Assembly (NCBI GenBank): GCA_947561585.1
Contig: CANNZV010000507.1
Location: 186,001-250,000 of the forward strand
Length of the DNA stretch: 64,000 bases
Direction of reading: 5' to 3'
Source: Caprella mutica
Lineage: Eukaryota > Arthropoda > Malacostraca > Amphipoda > Caprellidae
Below the pieces are notes generated by a model, which was not told where the DNA came from, did no database searches, and saw only the letters and a program-made list of their open reading frames with translations. Shown piece by piece: positions 10,681 through 23,080 of the stretch (positions are counted from its first letter, which is position 1; each line of letters starts with the position of its first letter). A program made the position numbers and the translations under genes.

Positions 10681-11105
10681 TGGATTTCACTTACATCAAG
10701 TGTAACATTAAATAAAACTGATTTAAAAAAATCTGATTATGGTGGAACCAGTTAACAGAAATGTAAATTAATTTAATTTATTTTGAAGTTAAAGATATAG
10801 TGTAAATTCAAAAATAAATTTTTCCATTATAATAACACATTCATTTATTTAAAACTCAAAATAAGTATACTATTCTTTACATAAATTATATTTTGTATTT
10901 ATGATATATCATCCATCGCTTAATTTTAACCATATTTTATTTATATCATTGTATTAGAAGCTATATTTTGTAGTGTTGTCGTAGCAGCGTCTTCATCAGC
11001 CACGATTAGCAAGATGAATATTTAATAGAGAGGATTAATTGATGGTTTATATTTCAAAGAGAGATTTGCTCATTAACTTCGCAGGATGCGTAAAGGTTAT
11101 ATTAT
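10681..11105. other. unassigned AT-rich spacer
   Basis: No open frame or recognised repeat. It may be the interior of the element whose arm is at 10542-10680. Confidence 0.35.
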
Positions 11106-11109
11106 AGAC

Positions 11110-11662
11110 GGCATTTATCAATTTATTTATTTATCATCTTGTTATTCGCATAACTGAAATTTTTTTCAACCAAATTGCCTGAAATTTGGTGAAACGATTG
11201 GTCAATGTCCAGTGACCTGCTGGTAGAATTTTGGGAACGACCCGGTCAAAGGTCAAGGTCATGACCGGTCATGACCTTTTATAACTCAAAAAGTATTGCA
11301 CCATAGTGCATGGAACTTGGTGGGACGATTGGTCAATATGCAGGAACCATTTTGTTAGATTTTTGGGAGCGATCGCGTCAAAGATCAAGGTCAAAACCAT
11401 TTGTAACTCATAACTCAATAAGTATTCTACCAAATTGTCTTGGTCAATGTCCAGAAACCATCTGTTAGAATTTTGGGAGCGATCTGGTCAAAGTTCAAGG
11501 TCATTTATAACTCAATAACTCAAAAAGTATTGAACCATATCGCATGAAACTTGGTGTGACGATTGGTTATTATCAAGTTAGCAGCTTATTAAATTTTAGG
11601 AAAGAACGGGTCAATTCGGCGGCGAAGGTATGCGCTCTAGCTACCAAGTACACATAATCTAG
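11110..11662 (+). mobile_element. Helitron-like element with internal tandem repeats
   Basis: Three to four degenerate repeats of about 120 bp contain TTGGTCAATGTCCAG, TTTTGGGAGCGAT, GTCAAAGGTCAAGGTCA and CATAACTCAATAAGTATT. The segment ends with GCGAAGGTATGCGCTCTAG and then CTAG at 11659-11662 followed by T. CTAG|T and the shared end match the opposite-strand copy at 17047, where the pre-terminal hairpin is better preserved. There are no Rep/helicase genes, so it is non-autonomous. The 5' end is approximate. Confidence 0.55.
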
Positions 11663-12345
11663 TTAGATAATCCGTTTGTCTGATACCCGTCGATATTATA
11701 TGCTAAAGAAAAACCTAATAATTAGTGGCAATATTATAGCTACGAGTCACATATACCATTAATTAAAAAAAAACATAGTTTAAATCTAAAATAAATTAAC
11801 TTTGATAAATCAGTAAAATATATTTAAAATACGTACGCACGACATTTAAAAATGTTCTTAACAGATTACAATAACTAAAATCTTAATTTATGAAGAACAC
11901 GAGGTATTTTGCTGGTTATATTATACCCATATAAAGTTATATTAGTTATATATAATGCACACCACATTAATTGCTATAGGAGGGTAGGTAGTTGTTATTA
12001 TATAAATATTAGATTTGGTGTTGGTGATGTCATTCAAAAGGTAGGAACTTTCCTCACATCTATCAGCTGTAACGATTTTGTAAGTTAAATGTATAAATTT
12101 ACTCTCTTTCAAATTTATAAAGCAAATTATAAAAAGTTACATATCAATAAGTTTTAAAAATTCTTTTGTTAAAAATTTCTAATAATAGTATCCTTCTTCA
12201 AGTGTTAATAATGAGGTGACCAATCACACAAACTACAAAAAATTAGAAGCTAGATAACAAATCAACATATTCGGGTTTGCTAAACTCATTGACCGCACCT
12301 ATAGCTGTATTAATTAGTTTATTCCATTAATTTGGTTCAGAATAC
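11663..12345. other. unassigned AT-rich spacer
   Basis: No gene, RNA gene or clear repeat seen. Confidence 0.35.
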
Positions 12346-12351
12346 GAGATC

Positions 12352-12636
12352 TACACCATTTGTACTTCATGTTGTGTTTACACCATTTGTACTTCATGTT
12401 GTGTTTACACCATTTGTACTTCATGTTGTGTTTACACCATTTGTACTTCATGTTGTGTTTACACCACTTGTACTTCATGTTGTGTTTACACCATTTGTAC
12501 TTCATGTTGTGTTTACACCACTTGTACTTCATGTTGTGTTTACACCATTTGTACTTCATGTTGTGTTTACACCATTTGTACTTCATGTTGTGTTTACACC
12601 ATTTGTACTTCATGTTGTGTTCACACCATTTGTACT
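12352..12636. repeat. 27-bp minisatellite, about 10.5 copies
   Basis: The unit is ACACCATTTGTACTTCATGT followed by TGTGTTT, nearly perfect, with a few ACACCACTTG variants. Because 27 is a multiple of three and the unit lacks stops, several frames stay open on both strands. Those frames are by-products of the repeat, not genes. Confidence 0.95.
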
Positions 12637-13405
12637 TCTCCAATACTGTTCTTTTACACTTGGCTTCACGACTTGAAAGAGTAGAACAGCAGCTGTTTGT
12701 TAAATTCCAAAGATATGTAGAATTCTGTGTTTTAATTTCACAAATATGTTATTTGCTACAAAAAACAATACATGGCAATATCTCAAAAACGCCAGTTACA
12801 TTTGCTACAAATTTTTACCGGCAGACTATATTCCTACCGGTGGTGGTACATTCCACCACGGTGTATTCCACCCCGGTATATTCCACCCCAAGTAAATACT
12901 AAAGATATTCACCTATGTTTATAGATTAGTGGTCCGATTGGAAGTCTGGGTTTTTCTCCGTGTACTTCGATAGTGACGAAATGTTTACCTCACAGAGTGT
13001 ACACGAGATGTCCCATACCTATAACCAGTGCCCTCCACCCCATTCTCTCAACTGACGCACGGCCTATCCTCTTTGGATGGTTCTAACCATTGCAACAGAG
13101 CCATAAAGATAAAGATTGCGGTTGCTCTTTGATAGTAGTAATAAATAAAAATAGGAGATCTCTTTATAGCTGCTTATTTAAGCTGTAAAGGGTATGATAG
13201 TGATATAATACTTCAAAATAAAATCAATTCAATTAATTTCCAGATGGTTCATAAAATATATACAGGGAGAGACTTAAAAATAGGTAGTTTTAACACTCAC
13301 CCTGTATGTGAGAATTTCTTTAAATCATAAACAATTACATGTTCTCAGTATAGAAAGAATCTTTCAAATTGGAAGTGATAATCAACAAAACAATAACTGG
13401 GTCTA
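12637..13405. other. unassigned spacer with a short TTCCACC array
   Basis: About 12840-12895 holds four ATTCCACC(A/C)CGGT units, loosely like the array at 10542-10680 but in the same rather than inverted orientation. Near 13260-13310 ACAGGGAGAG and CACCCTGTAT form a weak inverted pair. There is no gene. Confidence 0.35.
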
Positions 13406-14407
13406 GGCTGATTTTCCAAAAACGAATTGGCAGAAACCAAATTGCCGAAAACTAATTTGCCGAAACGGATTTTCCGAAATACGGATTTGCCGAAGGACAA
13501 ATTTTCCGAAAGAAGAATTTGTCGAAAATCAAATTTAATGTATTTAAAAATAATATTCTGTTGGACTTTGTAGTTCTCATCATTATATCTGCTAATTCCG
13601 TATCATTTTGCTAAATTCATATATCTAACTGCATGTACTATATATTAAATATTAATATGTATATGGCATTACTAAAAAAGGGTTGATACCTGAAACAAAT
13701 TTATTCATGCAAATGACACTATCGTTGAGGCTAGAGGTATATTGGGAAAATATAGATATATCTATAATAGTTATATGTTACTCATTATTAAACAATTTTA
13801 TATTTTAAACGCAATAAATGGAATAAATATTAATAATGTCAACCACAAAACACCTTCTGTATGGTATACTATTAGCAATTGAATAAAAAATATACAGTAA
13901 ACATGGAATATTCACAAAAATGAATAAACACGCTAGAAAAACACAATCTAAAAACAACCAAACGCTCAAATGAAAGAAATGCAACATGCTCCCATAGCTG
14001 ACTGACTGATTCTGACTGAATAAAACTAGAACGTTTTTAAAATAAGAAAAGATAAAGAATTATTTAGTGGCACAAAAATTAACACAATGATTAACGAAGA
14101 TATAGAATAATTAAAGGATTATTTAGTGTAACTAAGAGTTATGATTTCGTTGTTTCGTTTCTTTTCTGTAACTTTTGTGTAATTTTACATTCTGTGTTAA
14201 ATAAGTCTTTCGGTAAATTTGTCTTTCGGCAAATTTTTCTTTCGGCAAATTTTTCTTTCGGGGAATTATCACTTCGGCGAATCCGTTTTCGACAAATTAG
14301 GGTTTCGGCAAATTCGTATTCGGAGAAACCGGTTCGGCGAATTAGGGTTCTGTGAATTAGTTTTCGGAGAATTTAGTTTCGGCAAATTCGTTTTCGGAAA
14401 AACCGCC
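13406..14407. mobile_element. array-armed element, TTCGGCAAAT motif
   Basis: The left arm (13406-13535) is a tandem array of TTTGCCGAAA / TTTTCCGAAA variants. The right arm (about 14205-14407) is the inverted array TTTCGGCAAATT / TTTCGGAGAATT. The outer ends GGCTGATTTTCC and GGAAAAACCGCC form an imperfect inverted repeat. The roughly 670-bp interior is AT-rich and non-coding. Superfamily unknown. Confidence 0.75.
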
Positions 14408-15505
14408 GTATACCATGTAATACATATTGAATCCATTTTTAAAAACTATACATGGTATACACAATTACACATGTTTTAAAAGTGTGAATCTCACATGGTA
14501 TACACATGGAAGTTTTGTAGGGTAGGGTTAAACTGTCGATCTGACTTTGCATAAATTAGATATAATTTCTTCATATTTCATACTTAATTTTTAGGATACT
14601 TTATTTGCTGCAGACCATAAATAATTGAACATTAAACACTCGAAGCACACTGATGAAGTCAAGAACATTTACTGTATCAACCTCGTTAGTTCCAAACCAA
14701 TTCAATTGAATGAAATTGACTTCATTGTTGAAAACAGTTTGGTACAATTATGAGCCATTAGGATGCAAAGGGTTAACGAAAGAGTAGGTCATATAGTGTG
14801 TACCTTCTAATCTAGAATATATATATAGGTAGACTCTATAAAAAAACCTGTAGAATATTTCTAGTTTCTAGTCAATACGAATCATACTCTATAGGGAAAT
14901 GTTTTTGTGTAGAATTAAGAAGGAAAAGATGAACTGCAAGAGGACTAACTGAATGGAAATCCCAAATGTATTTGATGGCCTGTAGATACACATAAGTATT
15001 AAACTATAGAGGGGTAAAAACCAGTCTTTGACTCCTGTCTAGATGTAAATAACGCAATAAGTCTACGGTATAATGTAAATTAATATCTTTATTCCGCATC
15101 ACTTCTAGTTTCAATAATGTCATCAATTTACCTCGATAAAGCACACACTTAAATAACATTTCGTTTTATATCTTCAGTACTTCATGGTAGGGATACAGGT
15201 TACCCTATCCAGAGAGGTGACCATACACTGTACCAACACACTGCCAAACTTTCTCACTGAGACTGTACTGCCAGTAGACACAAACACAGCAAAAAACTTT
15301 TCCTACCTGTTTAATCGGTTACGCATCCTTGGGTGTATTTTTTATACTCTGATTGAAATGAGAATAAACTTATTTGTAAGCATCAACAAGAAAATAATAT
15401 TGAACTATTTGAATATTTAGAAGAATTATTAAATTTTATAATTACACCACCAAGTGATGGAAATCTCAAACTCTGCGAGTGCGTTCGACACGTTTGTGTT
15501 CATAA
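14408..15505. other. spacer with three GTATAC palindromic words
   Basis: GTATACCATG or CATGGTATAC occurs at about 14408, 14452 and 14494, the last two as direct repeats. The rest, including a short open frame near 15184-15420, shows no family resemblance, so no gene is called. Confidence 0.35.
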
Positions 15506-15516
15506 TATTTGTCATC

Positions 15517-15531
15517 AACGCCATCTAGTGG
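15517..15531 (-). promoter_or_regulatory. CTCF-like motif
   Basis: The minus strand reads CCACTAGATGGCGTT, close to the animal CTCF core (CCASYAGRKGGCR). A single match is weak evidence of binding. Confidence 0.25.
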
Positions 15532-15806
15532 AAAAATTGACTATTAATCCATTCCTACAAACCCCAATTTCTCAGTAGTTTCATTATATTAAGATGCATA
15601 ATTTGTATAATGTGTTCTATAAAGAGATATGTCTATAGGTTAAAGTTATACATAAAATAAAGAATAAAAAAGTAGTATTACTTTGATATAAATTCATGTT
15701 AACTGTATTGTAGCAACTAATAATTAAACAATGTTGGACGGAGTATCATTGATAGAAAATGAATAATATTTTATGGAACACATTAATATGTTTTATTTGA
15801 TACAGG

Positions 15807-16816
15807 CATGGGCCCCGCTTTTATTACCACCTCACGACTTGGTCTTATTACAAATGATAATAAGACCGAGGTATGATGCAAATGTCTATATAATTGAATG
15901 TCACTCCTTAATTAAACATTTTACTTTCTGTAAATTATAACAAAGGAAATTTGTTTTCGAATAACCCTATTAAACAGTGCTCTAGGTTTTCTGCAATTAC
16001 TTCACGCTCTGTGATTGAAGTTCAAAGTAGTTAATATATTAAAAAGATCAACCATAGCTTAACTCTCACTCAGTAATTTTTTTATATAATTGTGTTACAT
16101 TGAACAAACAGTAATTTTATGCTCTGTAAATTATTTTAGGCAGTCGTGTATATGTTCCAAGTTATTGGTTGGTTCCACATTTTCGAACACGTAAGAAAAG
16201 AAGATATAATAGTTATTATACAACTTTTATTCTTATTGGTATCATGATACCTGAAAAAATTATGGATACCAGTTGATTAAATGTTAGATAATGATTATCA
16301 TATATACAATTTACCAGTCAGTCCTAAAATATGAAACTGTGCGATAACACGGAACTTACCCCAAAATGGGACATGTTTATTAACACTCTAAGTTTAAATT
16401 ATATATAATGAGAATTTGAATAGTCTTATTTGCATCTTTTCATTATGACTTCAAAAAGGGAAAACACATTAAAACTAAAATAATTGTTCAAAGATGGGAA
16501 TAAAAAATTATTTCTCGAACAGAATATAGAAATAATAAACCGTGTTAGTGAGGTGAATCTCCGATTGAAATGCTAGAGAACTTTGTATCTTGTATGTAGT
16601 AATAAATATTTACTCAATATTTTTTATAAAAACTAATTTCTGAAGCAATTGATTCTAATATTGCATCTGGATAATATTATTGTTGTTTATTGTAGTTATC
16701 ATAAAAAAATTACCTGAAGTAATTATCTTCATTATAACATCGAAACAGGTCTCGCAATAATTACTATTACAGCTTGTATAAAAACTGGGTGTAATAAAAG
16801 CGGAGCCTTTTGCATG
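15807..16816. mobile_element. possible MITE with CCGCTTTTATTAC inverted ends
   Basis: GGCCCCGCTTTTATTACC (from 15811) pairs with GTAATAAAAGCGGAGCC (16791-16807). A second hairpin, GGTCTTATTAC / ATAATAAGACC, lies at about 15841-15867. Part of the interior (16077-16136) recurs inverted at about 55770-55830 in intron 5 of the takeout-family gene. Non-coding. Confidence 0.45.
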
Positions 16817-17046
16817 TAAACCTGACAAACCCAAAAAAAGATGCACTGAATTGATTATTGTGTTCTTCAATGTTTTTATTATAATGCTTATTCAAATATA
16901 AATATTGAAAAAGTATATCTTAAAGTATTATTACAATGTGTATTAATTAGTACGAACTGCTGAAAATACCTATAATAAATCATAAAATAAACCATGGAAC
17001 TATAATGCACTATTAGATTTCCTATGGGTAAATTAGGTCATATTAA
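16817..17046. other. unassigned spacer
   Basis: Nothing recognised. Confidence 0.3.
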
Positions 17047-17196
17047 CTAGATGACTAGCACTCGTAGAGCGCATACCTTCGCTGCCTGACCTTCTTCACC
17101 ATCCAATAATCATTGAGTTATAAATGACCTTGACCTTTAACCTGATCGCTCCTAAAATCAAACCAAATGGTTCCTAAACATTGACCAATTGCCCCC

Positions 17197-18380
17197 GGTA
17201 TCCGGTAAATTCATCGCAGTAAATTCACCGCCGGTAAATTCATCGCCGTAAATTCATCGCATGGTAAATTCATCGCGTGTTAAATTCATCGCGTGGTAAA
17301 TTCATCGCATGGTAAATTCATCGCGTGGTAAATTCATCGCGCGATAAATTCATCGCATGGTACATTATAAAATTAAATTGATAAACTTAAGTAAACTTTT
17401 TGCAAATTTTAATTATGCCGACCTTACTTTATTTTCGCTGGATTAGGGTAACTTGTTTGTACGAATCTGTGCCGTTAGTTTATTTTAAATGATTGGATTT
17501 TAGTAATAGAATGTCATATAATTTTCAAATGTATATCATACAATTACTATAAAATATTTAATATATGGGTAATTGTATTAATTTATTATTTGTATTGTTA
17601 TGCATATTTTTCTTTAATTTAAATTTATGTTAATTCTCAAATTACGTATTTGGGTAGCTACTCATAGTTTGAAGAACAACATAACTGTAAATGCTACACC
17701 TCTTTGAAAATATGATCAGCAAAGCATAATTGCCTCAGTAAATTTGAAACATATTTTCTAATTATTTAAGAGGTATTGATTACAATTTATCTTTTTAAAA
17801 TTAATTTAGATATATTTTATCTGCAGTTGTAACGATAGAATATAATTTTTAATATTAACGGTTTGCTTTAGCAACATACATATCCATACATCATTTCGTG
17901 AACCGAAAATTGGGTTTTCAAAGTCTACTGTATTAATTTAATTAATGACCATTTCTACTGTAATAACTAGGGATATGACAATATGAATTTTGCATAAAAA
18001 TATAGTCTTGAGCATAATTAAAATAAAGAATATTCCTAATATCAAAAATATATTGCCCAATTTTTTTCTGGGCTCAATTGTCTGTGTACCATATTATTTA
18101 TGACGTTTCAATGTCTTTTTTTCTTAAATTATCTATTATTTATATACCTCTCTATTATTTGTATTATCTACCTTCCTGTTATATGTCACCGATAATTTAC
18201 AATATGCGATGAATTTACCTGCGATGAAATTACCATGCGATGAATTTACCATGCGATGAATTTACTACCCGATGAATTTACCACGCGATGAATTTACCAT
18301 GCGATGAATTTACCACGCGATGAATTTACCGCGATGAATTTACTGCGATGAATTTACCCGCGATGAATTTACACTGATCC
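17197..18380. mobile_element. array-armed MULE-like element B, copy 1 (9-bp TSD)
   Basis: It is flanked by a perfect 9-bp duplication ATTGCCCCC at 17188-17196 and 18381-18389, the length typical of Mutator-like elements. The left arm (17197-17365) is about ten units of GTAAATTCATCGC with ATG/GTG/CG spacers. The right arm (18203-18380) is the inverted array GCGATGAATTTACC ending TTTACACTGATCC. The interior (GCTGGATTAGGGTAACTTG and onward) recurs in copy 2 at 20398-26049. It also holds a short nested remnant of the CAATTGGGCC element at about 17900-18085. Confidence 0.8.
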
Positions 18381-18384
18381 ATTG

Positions 18385-18400
18385 CCCCCCCCCCCCCCCC
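18385..18400. repeat. poly(C) tract
   Basis: Sixteen C in a row, overlapping the right target duplication of element B. It may have lengthened after insertion. Confidence 0.9.
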
Positions 18401-18470
18401 AATTTAAGATAATTTGGTTGACTACTTTTTGAGTGTACGAATAACAATATTACAAACAATTTAAACAAAT

Positions 18471-19185
18471 ATATGCCAACCAAAACATAACCTTCCGTAA
18501 TTTGCAAAGGTGATTAAATAGCAAAGATAAAGGCCATTTGTCAGAAAAAAAGGTTTTCCCCAGCTTGCAGGGTGAACATTTTGAAACTGCAAACTATAAA
18601 TACCTTAATGAGGTAGTGTAGAGGTACCGTTGGTGCAACGAAATTAGACTCATTTCAATGTCAGTGTTTCAATTCAGTATACAGAAATTCTAAAATATCC
18701 TCCAATTAATTCTAAATTTGGAGAACACAATAAAAAATATCCTTTTTTTCCCAATAGTATAAACGAGATTTAATTGTTCTAATTTTAAATTTATTTTTAT
18801 AAATTTGAAATTATGTGTTAATAGATAAATGAATTATTTTTAAATATTCATATAAATTGATACTTATATAATTATATATGGAAAGGTGTGGTCAATGAGT
18901 TTGGTAAAACCGAATATATTTTTTTTTCGTTTTCTAGTTTCTACATAATTGTTGGTAGTTAGTGATTGGTCACATTTGAAATCACAATTGAGGATAAATA
19001 ATAACAATAGTTGCCCGCAAACAATGTTTAGTTACGCGTTATTAAACGTCAGATGACTGATATTAACAGTGTTGCCCACGCTTCTTCAATACATACATCG
19101 TAAATTGGTGAATTTCAATTTAATTTCTCGTTTTTTGACAATCGACAACAAATTTTCGACCGGATTCGGTTCTGTATAGTTCCCT
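18471..19185. other. unassigned AT-rich spacer
   Basis: No gene or repeat recognised. Confidence 0.3.
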
Positions 19186-20371
19186 GGCCTTGGACAAAGT
19201 TTCGGTTGACAGACGTTCCGTCGACAGACATTCCGTCGACAAGACGTTTCGTCGACAGGACGTTTCGTCGACAAGTTTTCGTAAATGGGATATTAACACA
19301 CTCTTATGTTACAAAACATGTACTTTAACAGAATAATGTACTATCGAACTATAAAATTTCAAAATAGAATAATGGTAAGGAGGAAAAATATTAAATAAAT
19401 TTCAATCGTTTATCTACTTTAATATACAAAACCAGAACTACTCAATAATAACCAATTATTTCAAATAATTTGAAAAATAATATATACAAGACAAAGCTAA
19501 AAAAAATATCACATTAAATAATGAAATCTTTGCAATCTAAATGACTGTAACCACACACAAGGAGCATTCTTAAATTTAATTCTTTGTCTATAAGTAGCCT
19601 CGTATCACAACTGCCTATTAGTATCTTGCGGTGTTGACTTATGTAGAGGTGTCTTTTAATATTAATAATAATATATTAGTTCTACAATGTTATGTAATAA
19701 GTTCATATTTTTTTTAGAGCCAGGAGAGGATTTTCAATATTTTTTTTTCTTACAGGATCAAAATTCGAAAATGGGATATCGTTCGATTACTCTGAACATT
19801 TCTATTTTAAAGCCAACTACTGGTTTCAAAGAATCACTTTTTGGTAAAAACAATAACTTTGGTATCAATAAACATTCAACGGCGAGTTTTTTATATAAAA
19901 TCTTGACTTTCAATCTAGGATTAAAACTCAACAGTGGGCATTTACCGACTGAAAGTGACTTGTCAATTACAAATCTGACCATATAAATCTTATGAAACTT
20001 AAATTATTGAGAGGAAATTGTTTTAAATTTTTTAAATCACAAGCGTAACTCGACCCAAAATTATTTAATTACTTTAAAATAATTTGATAGTTTTGAATAA
20101 ATTTGGTTTAGTATTAAATTAGAAAAATGATTGAAATTTATTTAATATTTTTCCTCCTTACCATTATTCTATTTTATAATTTGATCGTTTGATACATTAT
20201 TCTGTTAAAGTACATGCTTTGAAACATTAGAGTGTGTCAATATCAATTTTACGAAAATTGGTCGACGAAACGTCTTGTCGACTAAAAGTCCTGTCGACAA
20301 AACGTCTTGTCGACGAAATGTCTGTCGACGAAACGTCTGCACACCAAAATTTCTAAGTTTTTGTTTTCAAG
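19186..20371. mobile_element. array-armed element D, GACGTTTCGTCGAC motif
   Basis: The left arm (about 19200-19280) is GACAGACGTTCCGTCGACA repeated with AAGACGTTTCGTCGAC variants. The right arm (about 20255-20345) is the inverted GTCGACGAAACGTCTT array. Inside the arms a longer unique inverted repeat continues: ATAATGGTAAGGAGGAAAAA (about 19370) pairs with its complement at about 20142-20165. The central part is AT-rich, and its open frames show no family resemblance. Confidence 0.75.
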
Positions 20372-20625
20372 GACTTCTTGACAACTCTGGTTGTGTGGGA
20401 TCAGTGTGAATTCATCGCCGGTAAATTCATCGCATGGTAAATTCATCGCATAATAAATTCATCGCATGGTACTTTCATCGCAGGTAAATTCATAGCAGGT
20501 AAATTCATCGCATAGGAAATCATCGGTGACATATAACAAGAAGGTAGAAAATACAAATAATAGAGAGGTAAATAATAGATGTTTTTTAAAAAAAAGACAT
20601 TGTACGTTACAAATAATATGGTGCA

Positions 20626-21716
20626 TCGACAATTGGGCCTGGGACAATTGGGCCCCGACATTTGAACCCAGGACAATTGGACCCTGGACAATTGGGCTGC
20701 AGGACAATTGGGCCCCAAAACAATTGAGCCCAGAAAAAAATTCAGCAGAAGACACAAAAAAGAAGTGTTACTTTGTTATTACTAAGGTAGTGACAATATT
20801 ATCTTTGAAATGTGATTTATATTCTCTAAAAATATGTTTATAATTTTTTAATTCGATTGACATACTTGATAAGGTATATATTAACAAGCCCGTTAAATCA
20901 CATTTGGATACTAATCTCATGTTTCGGTGTATTGAAAATCTTTGAAGTATCTAAATAAGTCGTATTAACTTGAATCATGTCATGTGGATCCAATGTGTAG
21001 TGTACATCGTCTGACAAAGCTGTCACAGAAATATTTACTTAATAAAATAGGTAAATTTTAAAGATTTTCGTTACATTGAACTAAGAAAAATTGAACAGAG
21101 GTAAGGATAAAATGAGATTGTAAAAATACATTTTGTAATAATAATCTATAAAACTCTTGAACAGTGAACAGGTTTCAACAAATTCACATTAACTTAAATT
21201 CTAATTGTATGTTCCAATAATTTCAGCATGTCTTGGTACGGGCCACGGCCTTCTTTAAATACCCACATTCTTATATAAGTTATTTTCTATTGTCTCTTCA
21301 TCTAAAATAGCTACATTCTTTTTTTCTATTGGCTATATCCTAACTCATTTACTACTCAGGAGTTCACTATAGAGGTACTGTAACTTGAAATTTGTTGCTT
21401 ACATGACTTATCTCAGAACAGAAAATTATATTAGTTTAAAAGAATAATAGTAGTTATTTATCAAATGAATATGTTCTATTAAAAAAAAATTCATAACAAG
21501 AATATTATTTTTTTCATATTAGGAATATTCTTTATTTTAATTATAAACTCAAGACTATATTTTTATTCAAAATGCATATTTCACATCCCTAGTTATTATG
21601 GTAGCAATGGTCTTTAATTAAGTTAATACAGTAGACTCTGAAGAAATTGGTAAATAATATAATTGTCTTTGGCGGACCCAAAATTGGTAAATAGTTGGTG
21701 GACCCAATTGTCGGTC
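20626..21716. mobile_element. array-armed element, CAATTGGGCC motif
   Basis: The left arm (20626-20735) has six or seven units of GGACAATTGGGCC. The right arm (about 21665-21716) has GGACCCAATTGTCGG-type units in inverted orientation. The interior (TTGAATCATGTCATGTGGAT, CGTCTGACAAAG, TAGGAATATTCTTTATT) matches 26290-27060. Element B copy 1 holds a short version of the same element at the same position, with one unit per arm. Non-coding. Confidence 0.7.
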
Positions 21717-22900
21717 CACGAAATTATATATGGATCTGTTGCTAAAGCAAACCGTTAATATTAAAAAATAAATTCTATCGTTTCAACTGCACAAAAAATA
21801 TATCTAAATTAATTTCAAAAAGATAAATTGTAATCAATACCTCTTAAATAATTAGAAAACCTGGTTCCCATTTACTGAGGCAATTATGCTTTGCTGATCA
21901 TATTTTCAAAGAGGTGTAGCGTTAATGAAAAAGCATAGGAAATTTAAAATCCTTAATATTTTATACAATTTTGATATATTTTAATTATTATTAATTTTTG
22001 CTCTACAATTTGAAAACACTTACCCCGTAATTGATTAGCTTTATGTAATTACCCACATATTAAATATTTTATAGTAATTGTAATATTGTATGATATGCAT
22101 GTAAAAATTATATGACATTCTATTACTAAAAATCCAATCATTTAAACTAAACTAACTGGCAGAGGTGGGCGCAGCGCCGCTACTTGTAGCGCGCGCTAAT
22201 AGCGGTTCTTCTTTTTGTATAGCGGCAGCGCCGCTACTTCTGTACCAATGTAGCGGTAGCGCCGCTACTTTTTTCTGAAGCGCTAGAGGTTTTTCGCGCT
22301 ACAGCGCTGCCGCTTTTTTTAAAATCAAAAAGTTAAAGTTATCTGAGGAATCTAGATAAAAGTATATACAAGTGTGCGACCCAAGATAGCTAATCAGTTG
22401 TGAGTGATATTCAGACAAATCCGCGCAGTGCGACCAACTGATATTCAAACAATGATTCACAGTACGACCATAATAATTATACGCTATCTGAATATTTGAT
22501 ATTAAGACAAAACCGCCTAATACGATCAACTTACACATCGTCTTACGCTTTTATGCAGGTGTGTTTATTGCATTAAAATGAGTTAACTCAATGGTTTTTC
22601 TTAAATGTTCTGGAAATGTGCATCTACATTGCAGGTAACTTTAGAAAATTGTAAGTAATTCAAATATTATTTCGGATGCTACAATCATTTTACAAAAAGT
22701 TACTCATTTTCAGCGTACTAAGCATAACACTAAAAATGCATAAATAAACTTTTTAAATAATTCTATATCTATTTTGGTAAGGTTTTCTAGACTCAGAATT
22801 GGATAAAAATTTTATGTAATAGATTTTGTCCTTTGAAACCGCACTTTCAAAATAAAATGTAAAACAAGAGAAATAATAAAAACTGCCATTTTCTTTTTAA

Positions 22901-22931
22901 GCTTTCGATTTATTCAAAAATCATCCTCAGG
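22901..22931 (-). ncRNA. hammerhead-ribozyme-like motif 1
   Basis: The minus strand reads CTGAGGA (matching CUGANGA), a short stem (GATTT paired with AAATC) and GAAAGC. This is the conserved half of a minimal hammerhead. Penelope-like elements are known to carry such ribozymes in their terminal repeats, and this lies just downstream of a Penelope-like coding remnant on the same strand. Stem I, stem III and the cleavage site were not modelled. Confidence 0.4.
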
Positions 22932-23080
22932 AAACCTAATTTTAACCTAAAAGATACACAATTTATATACTCTAATCTCCTATCTAGGATACAGACTATT
23001 TATAAATCAAACTTAATTCTATCTTTAATTACAATATAAATAAATACATAACGAAATGAAAATAAATTACAAAAAATAAA

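Larger units (their letters stand above)
17047..18470 (-). mobile_element. Helitron-like element, split by a MULE-like insertion
   Basis: Read on the minus strand, the 3' end is the hairpin GCGCTCTACGAGTGC, then TAGTCAT, then CTAG at 17047-17050 followed by T: the Helitron pattern of hairpin, about 10 bases, CTRR and T. The body (AGGTCAAGGTCA, AACTCAATGATTATTGG) matches 11110-11662, and the part beyond the inserted element (about 18405-18450) matches 11143-11180. The 5' end is not located. Confidence 0.6.

Noticed and set aside
12314..12902. Long open frames on both strands (CKHNMKYKW and FTPFVLHVV repeats)
   Set aside because: They are translations of a 27-bp minisatellite whose length is a multiple of three; no gene is implied.
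15184..15420. 78-codon plus-strand frame
   Set aside because: No domain, signal or splice context; expected by chance in this composition.
17197..18380. Regular short repeats that could suggest a CRISPR array
   Set aside because: The units are near-tandem without unique spacers, the arms are inverted, there are no cas genes and the DNA is eukaryotic.
19687..19986. Overlapping open frames on both strands inside element D
   Set aside because: No family resemblance, and overlapping frames on both strands suggest chance.
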